Origin: Mesorhizobium sp. 131-2-1
GTDB lineage: Bacteria > Pseudomonadota > Alphaproteobacteria > Rhizobiales > Rhizobiaceae
Length of the DNA: 64,000 nt
Assembly: GCF_016756535.1 (NCBI RefSeq)
Contig: NZ_AP023247.1
Location: 6,076,501 to 6,140,500, forward strand
Direction of reading: 5' to 3'
Part shown: positions 42,928 through 52,436 of the stretch, one piece after another
How positions within the stretch are numbered: the first letter of the stretch is position 1
How the letters are laid out: each line of letters starts with the position of its first letter
Translations under genes and position numbers: made by a program
Notes under the pieces: model-generated
The model's database searches: none
What the model was told of the DNA's origin: nothing
What the model saw: only the letters and a program-made list of their open reading frames with translations

Positions 42928-45212
42928 GATGACCGCGCTGATGGGTGAATGCCGGAATGCGTTGCCGAAGAAGCCCTCGTCAGCTCGGCGAGCCTAAAGC
43001 CCTGCAGGCGCAGCGCGTTTCCGATGACCAGCAGCGATGAGGCCGACATCGCGATCGCCGCGATCAACGGCGTGACGTGCCCGAGAATGGCAATCGGCAC
43101 GGCGACAGCGTTGTAGACGATCGCAATGGCGATATTCTGCCGGATCAGCCTTCCCGCTTGCCGCGAGACATCCAGCGCCAGGGGCACCGCCAGCAGGCTT
43201 TCGCGCAGGAAGACGAAATCGGCGGCGTTGCGGCCGACATCGGCGGCGGTTGCCGGCGCGATCGAGACATGCGCGGCAGCGAGGGCCGGCGTGTCGTTGA
43301 GCCCGTCGCCCACCATCAGAACCTTGTGGCCCGCCCTGGCCAGCACCTCGATCCGCTCAACCTTGCCGGAGGGAAGCAGCGCCGGAACGAAACTCTCGAT
43401 ATCCAACGTCCCGGCAACCTCGCCGCAGGCATGGGCTATATCCCCGGACAGCATTTCGACCGACACGCCGGCATCCTTCAATTGCCCGACCGCCGCCTTG
43501 GCGTCGGCGCGCGTAGCGTCCTCGAACGTGAAGGAGGCGACGATCCTCCCATTCTTCGAGAGCACCGTCCCGCCATAGCCGCCATACTTGCCTTCGCCAC
43601 CGGACCGGGCTTTCCATCCGGCCCAGCCGCGCCGGCCAAGACGCCAGGTGCTGTCCGCGGTCGTCGCTTCGATGCCGAGACCCGGGTGCTCGCTGACGGC
43701 TTCCAGCTTAGGCTGGCCGGCAAAACCCGCGAATGCGGCGATGGCCTTCGAGAACGGGTGACGGGAGTACGCCGCCATGTCGGCTGCGATCGCCAGCATC
43801 GCCGGATCGATGGTCGACGCGTTGACCAGCCTGGGCTGACCGAGCGTTAGCGTGCCCGTCTTGTCGAATACCGCCACGTCTATCGCGGCCAGGCGCTCCA
43901 TGGCCGATCCGTCCTTGACCATCATGCCGGCTTCGAACAAGCGGCGCGCCGCGACCACTTGCACGATCGGCACGGCCAGACCGAGCGCGCACGGGCATGT
44001 GATGATGAGAACGGCGATCGCGATCGTCACTGCCCGGTGCCAGTCGCCGGTTTCCGCCATCCAGCCAAGGAACGTCACGAAGGCGGTGAGATGGACCACC
44101 GGCGCGTAGAGCGCCGAGACACGGTCCGCGATCCGCCGATAGTGCGCACGACCACCTTCGGCGGCTTCCATCAGCCGAACCATTTCCGCCAGGAAGGAGT
44201 CCTTTGCGGCAGCGGTCGCTTCGATGGTCAGCGGGCCGGTAAGATTGAGCGTGCCGGCCTGAACCTGTTCCCCGGACGCCACCGTTTTCGGTGTGCTCTC
44301 GCCGGAAACCAGCGAGCAGTCGAGATCCGACGCGCCGCGAATGACCCTGCTGTCGACAGGCACCCTTTCGCCGGCGGCGACCAGCAGTTGCATGCCCGGT
44401 TCGATCTCGCCAACCGGCAGGTAGTCGCGCGCGCCATCGCCGCGCAGCACCATGGCGCCACGTGCGGCCAACTGGGACAGGCCTTTCACGGCGGTCCGTG
44501 CCCGTTCGCGCATGACGTGATCCAGGGTGCGGCCGATCAACAGGAAAAACAGCAGGGATACGGACGCGTCGAAATAGGCGTGATCGCCATGATTGATCGT
44601 CTCGTAGAGGCTCATGGCATAAGCGAGCGACACCCCAACCGCGATCGGCACGTCCATGTTCATGCGGCCGTGGCGCAGTGCATTCCAGGCCGAGCGGAAG
44701 AAGATGCCGCCGGCAAAGGTGAGCGCCGGGATGGCGATCAATGCAGAGACCCAGTGAAACAGGTCGCGGGTAGCACCTTCGGCGCCGGACCAGACCGAGA
44801 CCGAAAGAAGCATGATGTTGCCGGCGGCGAACCCGGCGACCGCGACCGCGCGGATCAGCTCGGCAAGCGTCTTGTCCTTCTTATCAGCGTCGGCTTCGAA
44901 CAGGTGCGCCTGAAAGCCCAGCCGTCCCAGCGCGGCGACAAACGGAGGCACAGAGTCCCCACGCCACCGGATCGCGACCCGTTTCGTCGACAGGTTGACA
45001 CGAGCGCCTTCGACGCGATCGAGCCTTCCGAGAGCCGTCTCGATGGCCTGGATGCACGCCGCGCAGTGAACCGTCGGCACTGAAAGGTCGGTCTGCCAAA
45101 GATTGTCGCCAAGCGATCGGCTCGCCAACCTGATCTCCTGGCTAGACGGCAGGACCGATGTGGTACTGGTCAGATCCAGCGCCAGTTCCGCGCTGGGTGC
45201 ACAACAGCTCAT
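42924..45212 (-). CDS. fixI: Cation (copper) transporting P1B-ATPase FixI/CcoI
   Basis: A 762-residue P1B ATPase. N-terminal Cys pair MSCC, a heavy-metal domain with Cys50-A-A-Cys53, eight TM segments, the CPC metal-site motif in TCPCALGLAVP, DKTGTLT phosphorylation site and MVGDGLNDTPAL hinge motif. FixI exports copper for the assembly of cbb3 oxidase. It overlaps fixH (start) and fixS (end) by four bases each, so translation is coupled. Confidence 0.96.
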   Translation of the reverse strand: MSCCAPSAELALDLTSTTSVLPSSQEIRLASRSLGDNLWQTDLSVPTVHCAACIQAIETALGRLDRVEGARVNLSTKRVAIRWRGDSVPPFVAALGRLGFQAHLFEADADKKDKTLAELIRAVAVAGFAAGNIMLLSVSVWSGAEGATRDLFHWVSALIAIPALTFAGGIFFRSAWNALRHGRMNMDVPIAVGVSLAYAMSLYETINHGDHAYFDASVSLLFFLLIGRTLDHVMRERARTAVKGLSQLAARGAMVLRGDGARDYLPVGEIEPGMQLLVAAGERVPVDSRVIRGASDLDCSLVSGESTPKTVASGEQVQAGTLNLTGPLTIEATAAAKDSFLAEMVRLMEAAEGGRAHYRRIADRVSALYAPVVHLTAFVTFLGWMAETGDWHRAVTIAIAVLIITCPCALGLAVPIVQVVAARRLFEAGMMVKDGSAMERLAAIDVAVFDKTGTLTLGQPRLVNASTIDPAMLAIAADMAAYSRHPFSKAIAAFAGFAGQPKLEAVSEHPGLGIEATTADSTWRLGRRGWAGWKARSGGEGKYGGYGGTVLSKNGRIVASFTFEDATRADAKAAVGQLKDAGVSVEMLSGDIAHACGEVAGTLDIESFVPALLPSGKVERIEVLARAGHKVLMVGDGLNDTPALAAAHVSIAPATAADVGRNAADFVFLRESLLAVPLALDVSRQAGRLIRQNIAIAIVYNAVAVPIAILGHVTPLIAAIAMSASSLLVIGNALRLQGFRLAELTRASSATHSGIHPSARSS

Positions 45213-45706
45213 TGCAGCGCTCCTTGCGAAATCATGATCCGGCGAACGTCGCGATAGGGCTCTGTCAGACCGGCATCGGCGTCGACTTCGACGATCCAGA
45301 CGCCATCCCTTGGCAAGTGCTGCGCGGCAAATTCCTGGTCCGAGACGAGGGCGAGAGTGACGGCCTTGTCCCCAGCCTCGTAGGCGGAATGACGAAACAG
45401 TATCTTGACGCCATGCAACGGGACCGGCTTGCCGGTGGCATCGCTCAAGCTGTAGCGGACCTCACCCCGAGCGATCGTCAGTTTGCCGGTCCAGCCGAGT
45501 GCCGCCTGCGCGCGCCCTTCCTCGGCCTTTCGGTTGAATTGCTGGCTGGCCACATAGGTGTTCTCGACGACAAGGCCGGTCCAGCTCGTACTGGCGAGTG
45601 TCGCCATCGTGAGATTGACCGCGATGATCACGCCGAAAAAGCCGAGAATGGTGAGCAGCATGTGCCTGCCGGTGAACTCACGCGTCTTTTGCGTATTGGT
45701 GCTCAT
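45209..45706 (-). CDS. fixH: FixH/CcoH assembly protein
   Basis: A 165-residue protein with a single N-terminal TM (HMLLTILGFFGVIIAVNLTM) and a periplasmic domain containing the NRKAEEGRAQAALGW motif typical of FixH. It lies between fixG and fixI with four-base overlaps on both sides. It is required for cbb3 oxidase assembly. Confidence 0.93.
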   Translation of the reverse strand: MSTNTQKTREFTGRHMLLTILGFFGVIIAVNLTMATLASTSWTGLVVENTYVASQQFNRKAEEGRAQAALGWTGKLTIARGEVRYSLSDATGKPVPLHGVKILFRHSAYEAGDKAVTLALVSDQEFAAQHLPRDGVWIVEVDADAGLTEPYRDVRRIMISQGALQ

Positions 45707-47274
45707 CTGGCGATCTCCGGTGCGTTGAAGGTGGCGGTGTATTCGTCCGATTCGAAGCTCGCTCTGTCCTCGACGCGGAACTTGAAGGTTTGTGCAGCGT
45801 GCCGAACCTCACCCGCTGGCTGGCGCACGAAGACCTTCAGCATGTTCAGCCGGTCGGGTTCGACCGCGATGGCGAACAAGCGAGCTGCCGGCAGATCACT
45901 GCCGACGACGCTCATTTCGGCTCCCTGCAAGCCCTGCATCGTGACGACGATCGTCCTTGGCTCGGGGATCATGTTAAGCAGCTTGACGGTGTAACCGTTG
46001 CGGATCGAGCCGTCGGACAGGGTCACGAATTGCGGATTGCGGTCGTGCAGGACGTTGATCTCGAGTCGGTCGCGCGTCAGCAGCGAATAGATCAAGGCAA
46101 GCCCGACCGCCGTCCACGCGCCCATGTAGAAGAAGGTCCTCGGCCGGAAGATCTTGCTAATATGGAAATGCGCCAACCTGTCGGTGAACTTGCCGTCATC
46201 CGTCCTGACAAGGGAGGGGGTCACCGGGGAGGAACCGCCGGCGGTCGCCACCGCCATGTTGGCGTTGTAGTCGGACAGCGTCGCATAGGAGATCAGCCCG
46301 CGCTCCTTGCCGAGCTTGTTCATGACGCCGTCGCAGGCATCAAGGCACAGCGCGCAAGTGATGCATTCGAGTTGTTGGCCGTCGCGAATGTCGATCCCCA
46401 TCGGGCAGACTGCGACACAGGCATTGCAGTCGACGCAGTCACCGACCGGCTGCCCCGCAGCCTGGACCTTCTTGGCGTGCCGCGAACGAGGTTCGCCACG
46501 CCAGTCATTGTAGGTCACAGTGAGCGAATTCTCGTCGAGCATGGCAGCCTGGATGCGCGGCCACGGGCACATGTAGGTGCAGACTTGCTCGCGCATCAGC
46601 CCGCCGAACGTGTAGGTGGTCGCCGTTAGCACCGCGATGGTGACGTAGGCGACCGAAGCGGCGGTGCCGTTGAATACGTCGCCGATCAGCGTCGGCGCAT
46701 TGGCGAAATAGAGGATCCAGGCGCCGCCGGTAGCTGCCGCTATGACCAGCCAGATGGCGTGTTTCGACACACGCAGCACCAGTTTGCGCGCGGTCCAGCG
46801 GCCGGCGTCGAGCTTCATGCGAGCGTTGCGATCGCCTTCGATCGCCCGCTCCACGACTAGGAAAAGATCGACCCATACCGTCTGCGGGCAGGTATAGCCG
46901 CACCAGGCGCGGCCGACGGTGGACGTGATCAGGAAGAGGCCGATGCCGGCCATCATCAGAAGGCCGGCGACATAGTAGAATTCCTGCGGCCATATCTCGA
47001 TGAAGAAGACGTAGAAACGGCGGTTGGCAAGATCGATCAGCACGGCCTGATCAGGAGCAAACGGACCTCGATCCCAGCGCAACCAGGGCATCAGATAATA
47101 GATGCCCAGCGTGATCGCCATCACCAGCCATTTGAAGCGGCGAAAGCTGCCCGAGGCGCGTTTAGGGAAGATTTTCTTGCGCGGAGCATAGAGCGGCTGT
47201 CGTGTCTTGGCGGAGTTGACCGCTTTTGCCTCGAGCCGCTCCATCTGCGTCTTATCCAGCACGTGCATCTCCAC
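45703..47274 (-). CDS. fixG: FixG/CcoG cytochrome c oxidase accessory protein (polyferredoxin)
   Basis: A 523-residue membrane iron-sulfur protein. It shows about five TM segments, a WCGYTCPQTVWVD motif and two Cys clusters, CVDCNACVAVCPMGID and CITCALCLDAC, for [4Fe-4S] centres. A C-terminal FixG Ig-like domain follows. CcoG is implicated in copper reduction for the cbb3 oxidase. The start is near 47274 (ATG), with ATG 47268 as an alternative. Confidence 0.96.
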   Translation of the reverse strand: MEMHVLDKTQMERLEAKAVNSAKTRQPLYAPRKKIFPKRASGSFRRFKWLVMAITLGIYYLMPWLRWDRGPFAPDQAVLIDLANRRFYVFFIEIWPQEFYYVAGLLMMAGIGLFLITSTVGRAWCGYTCPQTVWVDLFLVVERAIEGDRNARMKLDAGRWTARKLVLRVSKHAIWLVIAAATGGAWILYFANAPTLIGDVFNGTAASVAYVTIAVLTATTYTFGGLMREQVCTYMCPWPRIQAAMLDENSLTVTYNDWRGEPRSRHAKKVQAAGQPVGDCVDCNACVAVCPMGIDIRDGQQLECITCALCLDACDGVMNKLGKERGLISYATLSDYNANMAVATAGGSSPVTPSLVRTDDGKFTDRLAHFHISKIFRPRTFFYMGAWTAVGLALIYSLLTRDRLEINVLHDRNPQFVTLSDGSIRNGYTVKLLNMIPEPRTIVVTMQGLQGAEMSVVGSDLPAARLFAIAVEPDRLNMLKVFVRQPAGEVRHAAQTFKFRVEDRASFESDEYTATFNAPEIAR

Positions 47275-47408
47275 TCGCGCGCGGCCTATGACATCGTTGT
47301 GCGACGGACTTGTCTGCTTCGACAGACGTCCGGTCTGCAGTGAGCCCGCTTCGCCGTGTGGGCCGCGCCGCCTTGCTGCAGGTCAATCGCCGCATGCCGG
47401 AATGGTGT

Positions 47409-47434
47409 CGGGGCCCGACTCGTGCCGGGCCCCG
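47409..47434. terminator. GC hairpin between fixP and fixG
   Basis: CGGGGCCCG and CGGGCCCCG form a 9-bp perfect stem with an 8-base loop in the 197-bp gap between the two fix operons. There is no T run after it in the minus direction, so it may be a partial terminator or an mRNA-stabilising hairpin. Confidence 0.45.
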
Positions 47435-47471
47435 TCGCTTGGCGGGGAGGGCCGAGAATAGGCTTCCGTTC

Positions 47472-48335
47472 CTATTCTCCGCCGCCAAGCGAATGGACAT
47501 AAACCGCAAGTTCCTTAACCTTGGTCTCGCCGAGACGCCCGATCCAGGCCGGCATGACACCGTGCTTCGGCGCGCGGACTTGGACGGCGATGGCTGTCTC
47601 GCCGGGTGCGTAGAGCCAGATCGCATCGGTCAGATTGGGCGCGCCAAGCTCTTTGTTGCCTTTCGCATTATCGCCATGACAGGCGACGCAGTTTTCCGCG
47701 AATACCTTGGCGCCGGGCTCGATAAGACTTGCATCCTGGACCTTGCCCGAGAGGCTGGCGACATAGGCGCCGACCTGTGCGATCTGTTCGGGCGTGATGA
47801 TGTCACCGAAGGGGGGCATTTCCGACTGCCGAGTATCCGGGTCGGATGCGAAACGGATGCCGTGCGCGATCGTTTGCTGGATCTGCTCGGTCGTGCCGCC
47901 CCACAGCCAGTCATCGTCGTTCAGGTTTGGAAAGCCCTTCGACCCTTGGGCGCCCGAGCCGTGGCATTGCACGCAATTGACCTTGAAGGTAGCTCCGCCG
48001 GCCGCTACCGCGAATTCACGCAGCGCGTCGTCGGCTGCAATCTCGGATACGGTCTTCTGCTGGATGGCCGCGAAATATTTGCCCTTGGCGGCTTCGGCAG
48101 CCGCCAGCTCAATCTTGACAGCGTTGCGGCTAGAATAGCCAAGCACACCCTTGGTCGCGGAAGACAGCATCGGCCAAGCCGGATACGCAATTGTATAAGC
48201 CACCGCCCAAGCGACGGTGATGTAGAAGGTTATCACCCACCATCGGGGCAATGGGTTGTTGAGTTCCCTTATCCCGTCCCATTCATGACCGGTCGTTGAG
48301 ATGCCCGAGACTTCATCGATATGCTCGCTGCTCAT
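47472..48335 (-). CDS. fixP: cbb3-type cytochrome c oxidase subunit III (di-heme)
   Basis: A 287-residue subunit. An N-terminal TM (WWVITFYITVAWAVAYTI) anchors two cytochrome c domains with CVQCHGSG and CVACHGDN heme-binding motifs. It carries electrons from the bc1 complex or cytochrome c to FixO/FixN. It follows fixQ by 2 bp. Confidence 0.96.
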   Translation of the reverse strand: MSSEHIDEVSGISTTGHEWDGIRELNNPLPRWWVITFYITVAWAVAYTIAYPAWPMLSSATKGVLGYSSRNAVKIELAAAEAAKGKYFAAIQQKTVSEIAADDALREFAVAAGGATFKVNCVQCHGSGAQGSKGFPNLNDDDWLWGGTTEQIQQTIAHGIRFASDPDTRQSEMPPFGDIITPEQIAQVGAYVASLSGKVQDASLIEPGAKVFAENCVACHGDNAKGNKELGAPNLTDAIWLYAPGETAIAVQVRAPKHGVMPAWIGRLGETKVKELAVYVHSLGGGE

Positions 48336-48337
48336 GA

Positions 48338-48487
48338 TCAGTCGTCCTTGAGTGGAATCTGGGCGGCTTGATCGGCCTGTGTTTTGCCGCCGGGACGCAA
48401 GGCAAAGGCAATGCAGCCGACGTAGAAGAGCGCCATGGCAAGCAGACCCCAGCTGTCCGCGAATTCCCGCATCAAATTATAGCTCAT
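48338..48487 (-). CDS. fixQ: cbb3 oxidase subunit FixQ/CcoQ
   Basis: A 49-residue single-TM protein (SWGLLAMALFYVGCIAFALRPG) with a short polar tail. Its position between fixO and fixP, its size and its topology identify it as CcoQ, which stabilises the oxidase. Start ATG 48487 is 10 bp after the fixO stop. Confidence 0.92.
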   Translation of the reverse strand: MSYNLMREFADSWGLLAMALFYVGCIAFALRPGGKTQADQAAQIPLKDD

Positions 48488-48497
48488 TGCGTCCCCC

Positions 48498-49229
48498 TCA
48501 GCGGTAGCCGGCTGCATCGTCATAGGTCTTGAAATCGACCAGTGTTCCCAGCATTTGCAGATAGGCGACGAGGGCATCCATCTCGGTCACCTGCTGCGGA
48601 TTGCCGTCCAGATCACCGAGTTTGGCTTTCGGATAGCGTTTCTCGACGCCGGAGGCATCGGCATTCGGGTCGGCCTGGGCCATCAGATCGGCATTGGCGT
48701 GCGCGATCATGTCATCGGAGTACGGGACGCCAACACGCGCGTTCGCAACCAGATGCGTCGAGAAGTCCTTCACCTCGATCGGAGCGTCCTTCAGGAACGC
48801 ATAGCTCGGCATGATCGATTCCGGCACCACGGAACGTGGATCGGAAAGATGTGCGACGTGCCATGCGTTCGAATAGCGGTCACCGACCCGGGCGAGATCG
48901 GGCCCGGTGCGCTTCGATCCCCATTGGAAGGGATGATCGTACATCGACTCGGCGGCCAGGCTGTAATGGCCGTAGCGCTCGACCTCGTCCCGGAAAGGCC
49001 TGATCATCTGGCTGTGGCAGAGGTAGCAGCCCTCGCGCACATAGATGTTGCGTCCGGCGAGTTCCAGTGGCGAGTAGGGCCGCATGCCTTCGACTTTCTC
49101 GATCGTGTTGTCGAGATAGAAGAGCGGCGCAATCTCGACGATGCCGCCGACGGTCACCACAAGAAGAGAGCCAACGAGAAGAAGCGTGGCGTTCTTCTCG
49201 ATGATCGCGTGTTTGTCCATCAAGCCCAT
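48498..49229 (-). CDS. fixO: cbb3-type cytochrome c oxidase subunit II (mono-heme)
   Basis: A 243-residue subunit. An N-terminal TM ([21 protein letters not shown]) precedes the heme c motif [16 protein letters not shown]. Start ATG 49229 ([13 protein letters not shown]) is chosen; the longer open frame upstream is fixN DNA. It lies 11 bp after fixN. Confidence 0.96.
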   Translation of the reverse strand: MGLMDKHAIIEKNATLLLVGSLLVVTVGGIVEIAPLFYLDNTIEKVEGMRPYSPLELAGRNIYVREGCYLCHSQMIRPFRDEVERYGHYSLAAESMYDHPFQWGSKRTGPDLARVGDRYSNAWHVAHLSDPRSVVPESIMPSYAFLKDAPIEVKDFSTHLVANARVGVPYSDDMIAHANADLMAQADPNADASGVEKRYPKAKLGDLDGNPQQVTEMDALVAYLQMLGTLVDFKTYDDAAGYR

Positions 49230-49240
49230 TGTCTGGCTCC

Positions 49241-50851
49241 CTATTCGGCAGGCCGGAGGGCGGGCTCGGAACCTGGCATTGGTTGCTCTTCGCGCTCGTG
49301 GCCAAGAATGGTCATGGTCACGTTCCAGGCCATGAGCAGGGCGCCGGTGAGGTACATCGCACCGCCGATGGCGCGCATGACGTAGAAGGGATGCATGGCG
49401 GCGACGGTTTCGGCGAAGGAGTAGACGAGGAAACCCTGCTCGTCGTATTCGCGCCACATCAGGCCCTGCATGATGCCGGAAACCCACATCACCGCGGCGT
49501 AGACGACGATTCCGAGCGTCGCCAGCCAGAAGTGCCAGGTGACGAGCCGCAGCGAATAGAGACGTTCACGATTCCACAGTTTCGGCACCATGTAGTAGAT
49601 TGCGCCGAACGAGATCATGCCAACCCAGCCGAGCGCGCCGGAATGGACATGGCCGATGGTCCAGTCCGTGTAGTGCGACAGCGAATTGACCGTCTTGATC
49701 GACATAATCGGACCTTCGAAGGTCGACATGCCGTAGAAGGCGACTGCCATCACCATCATGCGGATGATCGGATCGGTGCGCAGCTTGTCCCAGGCGCCAG
49801 ACAGCGTCATCAGGCCATTGATCATACCGCCCCATGACGGCATCCACAGCATGATCGAGAACGCCATGCCGAGCGTCTGCGCCCAGTCGGGTAAGGCGGT
49901 GTAATGCAGGTGGTGCGGGCCGGCCCAGATGTAGAGAAAGATGATCGCCCAGAAGTGGACGATCGACAGGCGGTAGGAATAGACCGGCCGGTTCGCCTGC
50001 TTGGGCACGAAATAATACATCATGCCGAGGAACCCGGCGGTGAGGAAGAAACCGACGGCGTTGTGGCCATACCACCATTGCGTCAAGGCGTCCTGGACGC
50101 CGGAGAAGGCGGAGTAGCTCTTCGAGCCGAGGAAGGAGGCCGGCATCGACAGGTTGTTGATCACATGCAACATCGCGATGGTCACGATGAAGGACAGGTA
50201 GAACCAGTTGGCGACGTAGATATGCGGCTCCTTGCGCTTCAGGATCGTGCCGAGGAACAGGATGAGATAGGCGACCCAGACGATGGTAAGCCAGATGTCC
50301 ACATACCATTCGGGTTCCGCGTATTCGCGGCTCTCGGTGATGCCGAGCAGGTAGCCGGTCGCGGCCATGACGATGAACAGCTGGTAACCCCAGAACACAA
50401 ACCAGGCCAGTTTGCCGCCAAACAGCCGGGCGCGGCACGTGCGCTGCACGACATAGAGAGACGTGCAAAGCAAAGCGTTGCCGCCGAAAGCAAAGACGAC
50501 GCCGGATGTGTGCAGCGGCCGCAGCCGGCCGAAATTGAACCAGGGTTGGATGTTGAGGTGAGGGTATGCCAGCTGCAGGGCAATGATCACACCGACGAGC
50601 ATGCCGACGACGCCCCAGAATACCGTTGCAATGGCTCCGTAGCGGATTGGGCCATCCATGTAGGCGGAGGTGTCGACCGGAGCCGCCGGCTTGAAATCTG
50701 TGTTGCGCAGCAGGATCGCGGTAAAGCCAGCCACGGCGACGAACAAAACCCCCATATGCTGGCGAAAAGGTCCTTCTACGCCGAAGCCGGCAGCCACCAG
50801 GGCCGCAAAAGCAAACAGGCTTAGAACGACGATCTCCGTGCCGAATTTCAT
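49241..50851 (-). CDS. fixN: cbb3-type cytochrome c oxidase catalytic subunit I
   Basis: A 536-residue polytopic heme-copper oxidase subunit with about 12 TMs. The His ligands appear in [27 protein letters not shown] and [11 protein letters not shown]. The start is ATG 50851 with GGGGA nine bases upstream. It heads fixNOQP and should provide high-affinity respiration at low O2. An FNR/FixK-like box lies 80 bp upstream. Confidence 0.96.
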   Translation of the reverse strand: MKFGTEIVVLSLFAFAALVAAGFGVEGPFRQHMGVLFVAVAGFTAILLRNTDFKPAAPVDTSAYMDGPIRYGAIATVFWGVVGMLVGVIIALQLAYPHLNIQPWFNFGRLRPLHTSGVVFAFGGNALLCTSLYVVQRTCRARLFGGKLAWFVFWGYQLFIVMAATGYLLGITESREYAEPEWYVDIWLTIVWVAYLILFLGTILKRKEPHIYVANWFYLSFIVTIAMLHVINNLSMPASFLGSKSYSAFSGVQDALTQWWYGHNAVGFFLTAGFLGMMYYFVPKQANRPVYSYRLSIVHFWAIIFLYIWAGPHHLHYTALPDWAQTLGMAFSIMLWMPSWGGMINGLMTLSGAWDKLRTDPIIRMMVMAVAFYGMSTFEGPIMSIKTVNSLSHYTDWTIGHVHSGALGWVGMISFGAIYYMVPKLWNRERLYSLRLVTWHFWLATLGIVVYAAVMWVSGIMQGLMWREYDEQGFLVYSFAETVAAMHPFYVMRAIGGAMYLTGALLMAWNVTMTILGHEREEQPMPGSEPALRPAE

Positions 50852-50930
50852 GACATGTCCCCGACCAGGATTCCAATGCGCGGACGCCAAATCCGCGGTG
50901 CATTAATTCCGTAGTTGCCGCCTGCTCGCC

Positions 50931-50944
50931 CTGATCCATGTCAG
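50931..50944. promoter_or_regulatory. FNR/FixK-like box (divergent fixN / hemerythrin)
   Basis: CTGAT-CCAT-GTCAG keeps the TGAT...GTCA core of the anaerobox (TTGAT-N4-ATCAA), but C and G replace the outer T and A. It sits 80 bp before fixN and 58 bp before the hemerythrin-like gene on the other strand, so one site could serve both. Another box with the same outer change is before hemN. Confidence 0.6.
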
Positions 50945-51001
50945 AGCCGCACGATTTTGCTTCGGGCAGCATCGAGTTCGGTGCAATCAGAAGGTGGCGA
51001 T

Positions 51002-51520
51002 TTGAACAAGGAAACGCAGCACGGGCCAACCCGCTCATGGACAAGTGCGGCTTTCTCGCGCCAGGCCGGCACAGAGGCGATTCCGGGCGAGGTCATGAAG
51101 CTTGCCCATCGGGAAAAGCTGGAGCTCTGCTTCTCGCTGGAAAGCATTGCCGATGCACTGCCGAACGTCGACCGCCTCAAATGTCTTGGAACGGCCAAGA
51201 AGATCGTTCCGCTGCTCCGTGACATTCATGGGTTTGAGGAGAGGGTGATTTTCCCTGCGTATGAGGCGCACTTGACCCCGGCCGAGGCCAAACTTGCCTC
51301 TACCAGCCGGTTGCGCATCGAGCACCTTGAGGATCAATGCTTCGCTGGCGAGGTGGCCGAAACGCTCCTAGCGATCGGTCATGGTGATCCGATAGAGAGC
51401 GCGGAAGCTGTCGGATTCATGCTACGCGGCTTCTTCGAAGGCTTGCGGCGACACATCGCTTTCGAACGCGAGCATGTCCTGCCGCGGATCGTAATAAGCG
51501 ACGAAGGCCCCGACGCTTAG
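51002..51520 (+). CDS. Hemerythrin-like (HHE domain) protein
   Basis: A 172-residue protein with a four-helix HHE pattern: LLRDIHGFEERVIFPAYEAH, RIEHLEDQC and RRHIAFEREHVLPR supply His and Glu ligands for a di-iron site. It might bind O2 or NO near the oxidase or repair iron centres. TTG 51002 is preferred since AGGTGG lies just upstream; ATG 51095 would also leave the HHE core. It is divergent from fixN and ends 3 bp from the convergent fnrN gene. Confidence 0.78.
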   Translation: MNKETQHGPTRSWTSAAFSRQAGTEAIPGEVMKLAHREKLELCFSLESIADALPNVDRLKCLGTAKKIVPLLRDIHGFEERVIFPAYEAHLTPAEAKLASTSRLRIEHLEDQCFAGEVAETLLAIGHGDPIESAEAVGFMLRGFFEGLRRHIAFEREHVLPRIVISDEGPDA

Positions 51521-51523
51521 GTC

Positions 51524-52279
51524 TCATTCAAAGGCCGGTTGCCGCGCGCCTCGGCCGCCGCAGCGCTGCTCCAGCCGGCTCATGCTGTCGACCGTTACAT
51601 GGCGTTTGCTCTCGATCCGGATCACGCCGTCAGCCCGCAATCGCGTAAGCTGGCGGCTCACGGTCTCGTTCGTCAGTCCAAGGAAATCAGAGATGTCGGC
51701 ACGTGTCAGCGGCAGATCGAAGCATGCCGACCCAGCCGCCGGGTCGATACTGGAATCCATATTCCGGGCGATCATGAGGAGAAAGCTCGCCACCTTCTCC
51801 GGTGCGGTCTTGCGCCCGAGAGTCACCATCCATTCAAGTGCCTCGTCGAGTTCGTCCAGCGTCTGCTTGAGCAGGCGATGCTCGAGTCCCGGTGATTCCT
51901 TCATTATCCGTTCAACGGCCGCCTTCGGAAACGAGCACAGCGAGACGGAGGTTGCCGCTTCCACATTGATCGTGCTTTTCACCTTGAAGGGCCGTCCCAG
52001 AAAATCCGGTGCGAACCGAAGACCGACAATCTGCTGGCGGCCGTCCGAAAGGCACTTCGTCAGCTTCACAACGCCTGAAAGCAAGTTTGAATAGCTGTCG
52101 ACGGCCTCGGCGTCGGCGATCAGTTCGACCCCCGGCTCGAGCTTGTGCCGCGACGAAGTTTTGGCGAGCCCAACCAAATGGTTTGGATCGAGCGCAGCGC
52201 AGACGCCGCGAAGTCGTGCTGCGCAAGACAGGCAAAGAACGGGAATGCCGGAACTGTGAATGTCTTGCCGTACTGTCAT
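51524..52279 (-). CDS. fnrN: FNR-type oxygen-responsive regulator (FnrN subgroup)
   Basis: A 251-residue CRP/FNR protein. Cys16-x2-Cys19-x7-Cys27 at the N-terminus and a fourth Cys in SLCSFPKA can ligate an O2-labile [4Fe-4S] cluster; FixK-type proteins lack these. The cNMP-like domain follows, then an HTH with LTRADISDFLGLTNETVSRQLTRL whose E-x2-S-R recognition residues read TTGAT-type half-sites. It probably activates fixNOQP and hemN at low oxygen and lies between them. Confidence 0.9.
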   Translation of the reverse strand: MTVRQDIHSSGIPVLCLSCAARLRGVCAALDPNHLVGLAKTSSRHKLEPGVELIADAEAVDSYSNLLSGVVKLTKCLSDGRQQIVGLRFAPDFLGRPFKVKSTINVEAATSVSLCSFPKAAVERIMKESPGLEHRLLKQTLDELDEALEWMVTLGRKTAPEKVASFLLMIARNMDSSIDPAAGSACFDLPLTRADISDFLGLTNETVSRQLTRLRADGVIRIESKRHVTVDSMSRLEQRCGGRGARQPAFE

Positions 52280-52364
52280 TACGCTCGCGCTACCGATCCC
52301 AAGTTTCGACAGGATAGCAAGCGATGGCAGAGAAATCCTTGCGGCAGTTTGTCCGTGCTGGAGG

Positions 52365-52378
52365 CTGACCGAAATCAG
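52365..52378 (+). promoter_or_regulatory. FNR/FixK-like box upstream of hemN
   Basis: CTGAC-CGAA-ATCAG keeps the TGAC-N4-ATCA core with C and G as outer bases. It begins 72 bp before the hemN start in the 157-bp gap between divergent fnrN and hemN, so it may also be used for fnrN autoregulation. Confidence 0.6.
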
Positions 52379-52436
52379 GGCATTGGCTCTTCGACGCGTC
52401 CAGACTTCCGGCGAGGCAAAAACGGCGGACCACCAA

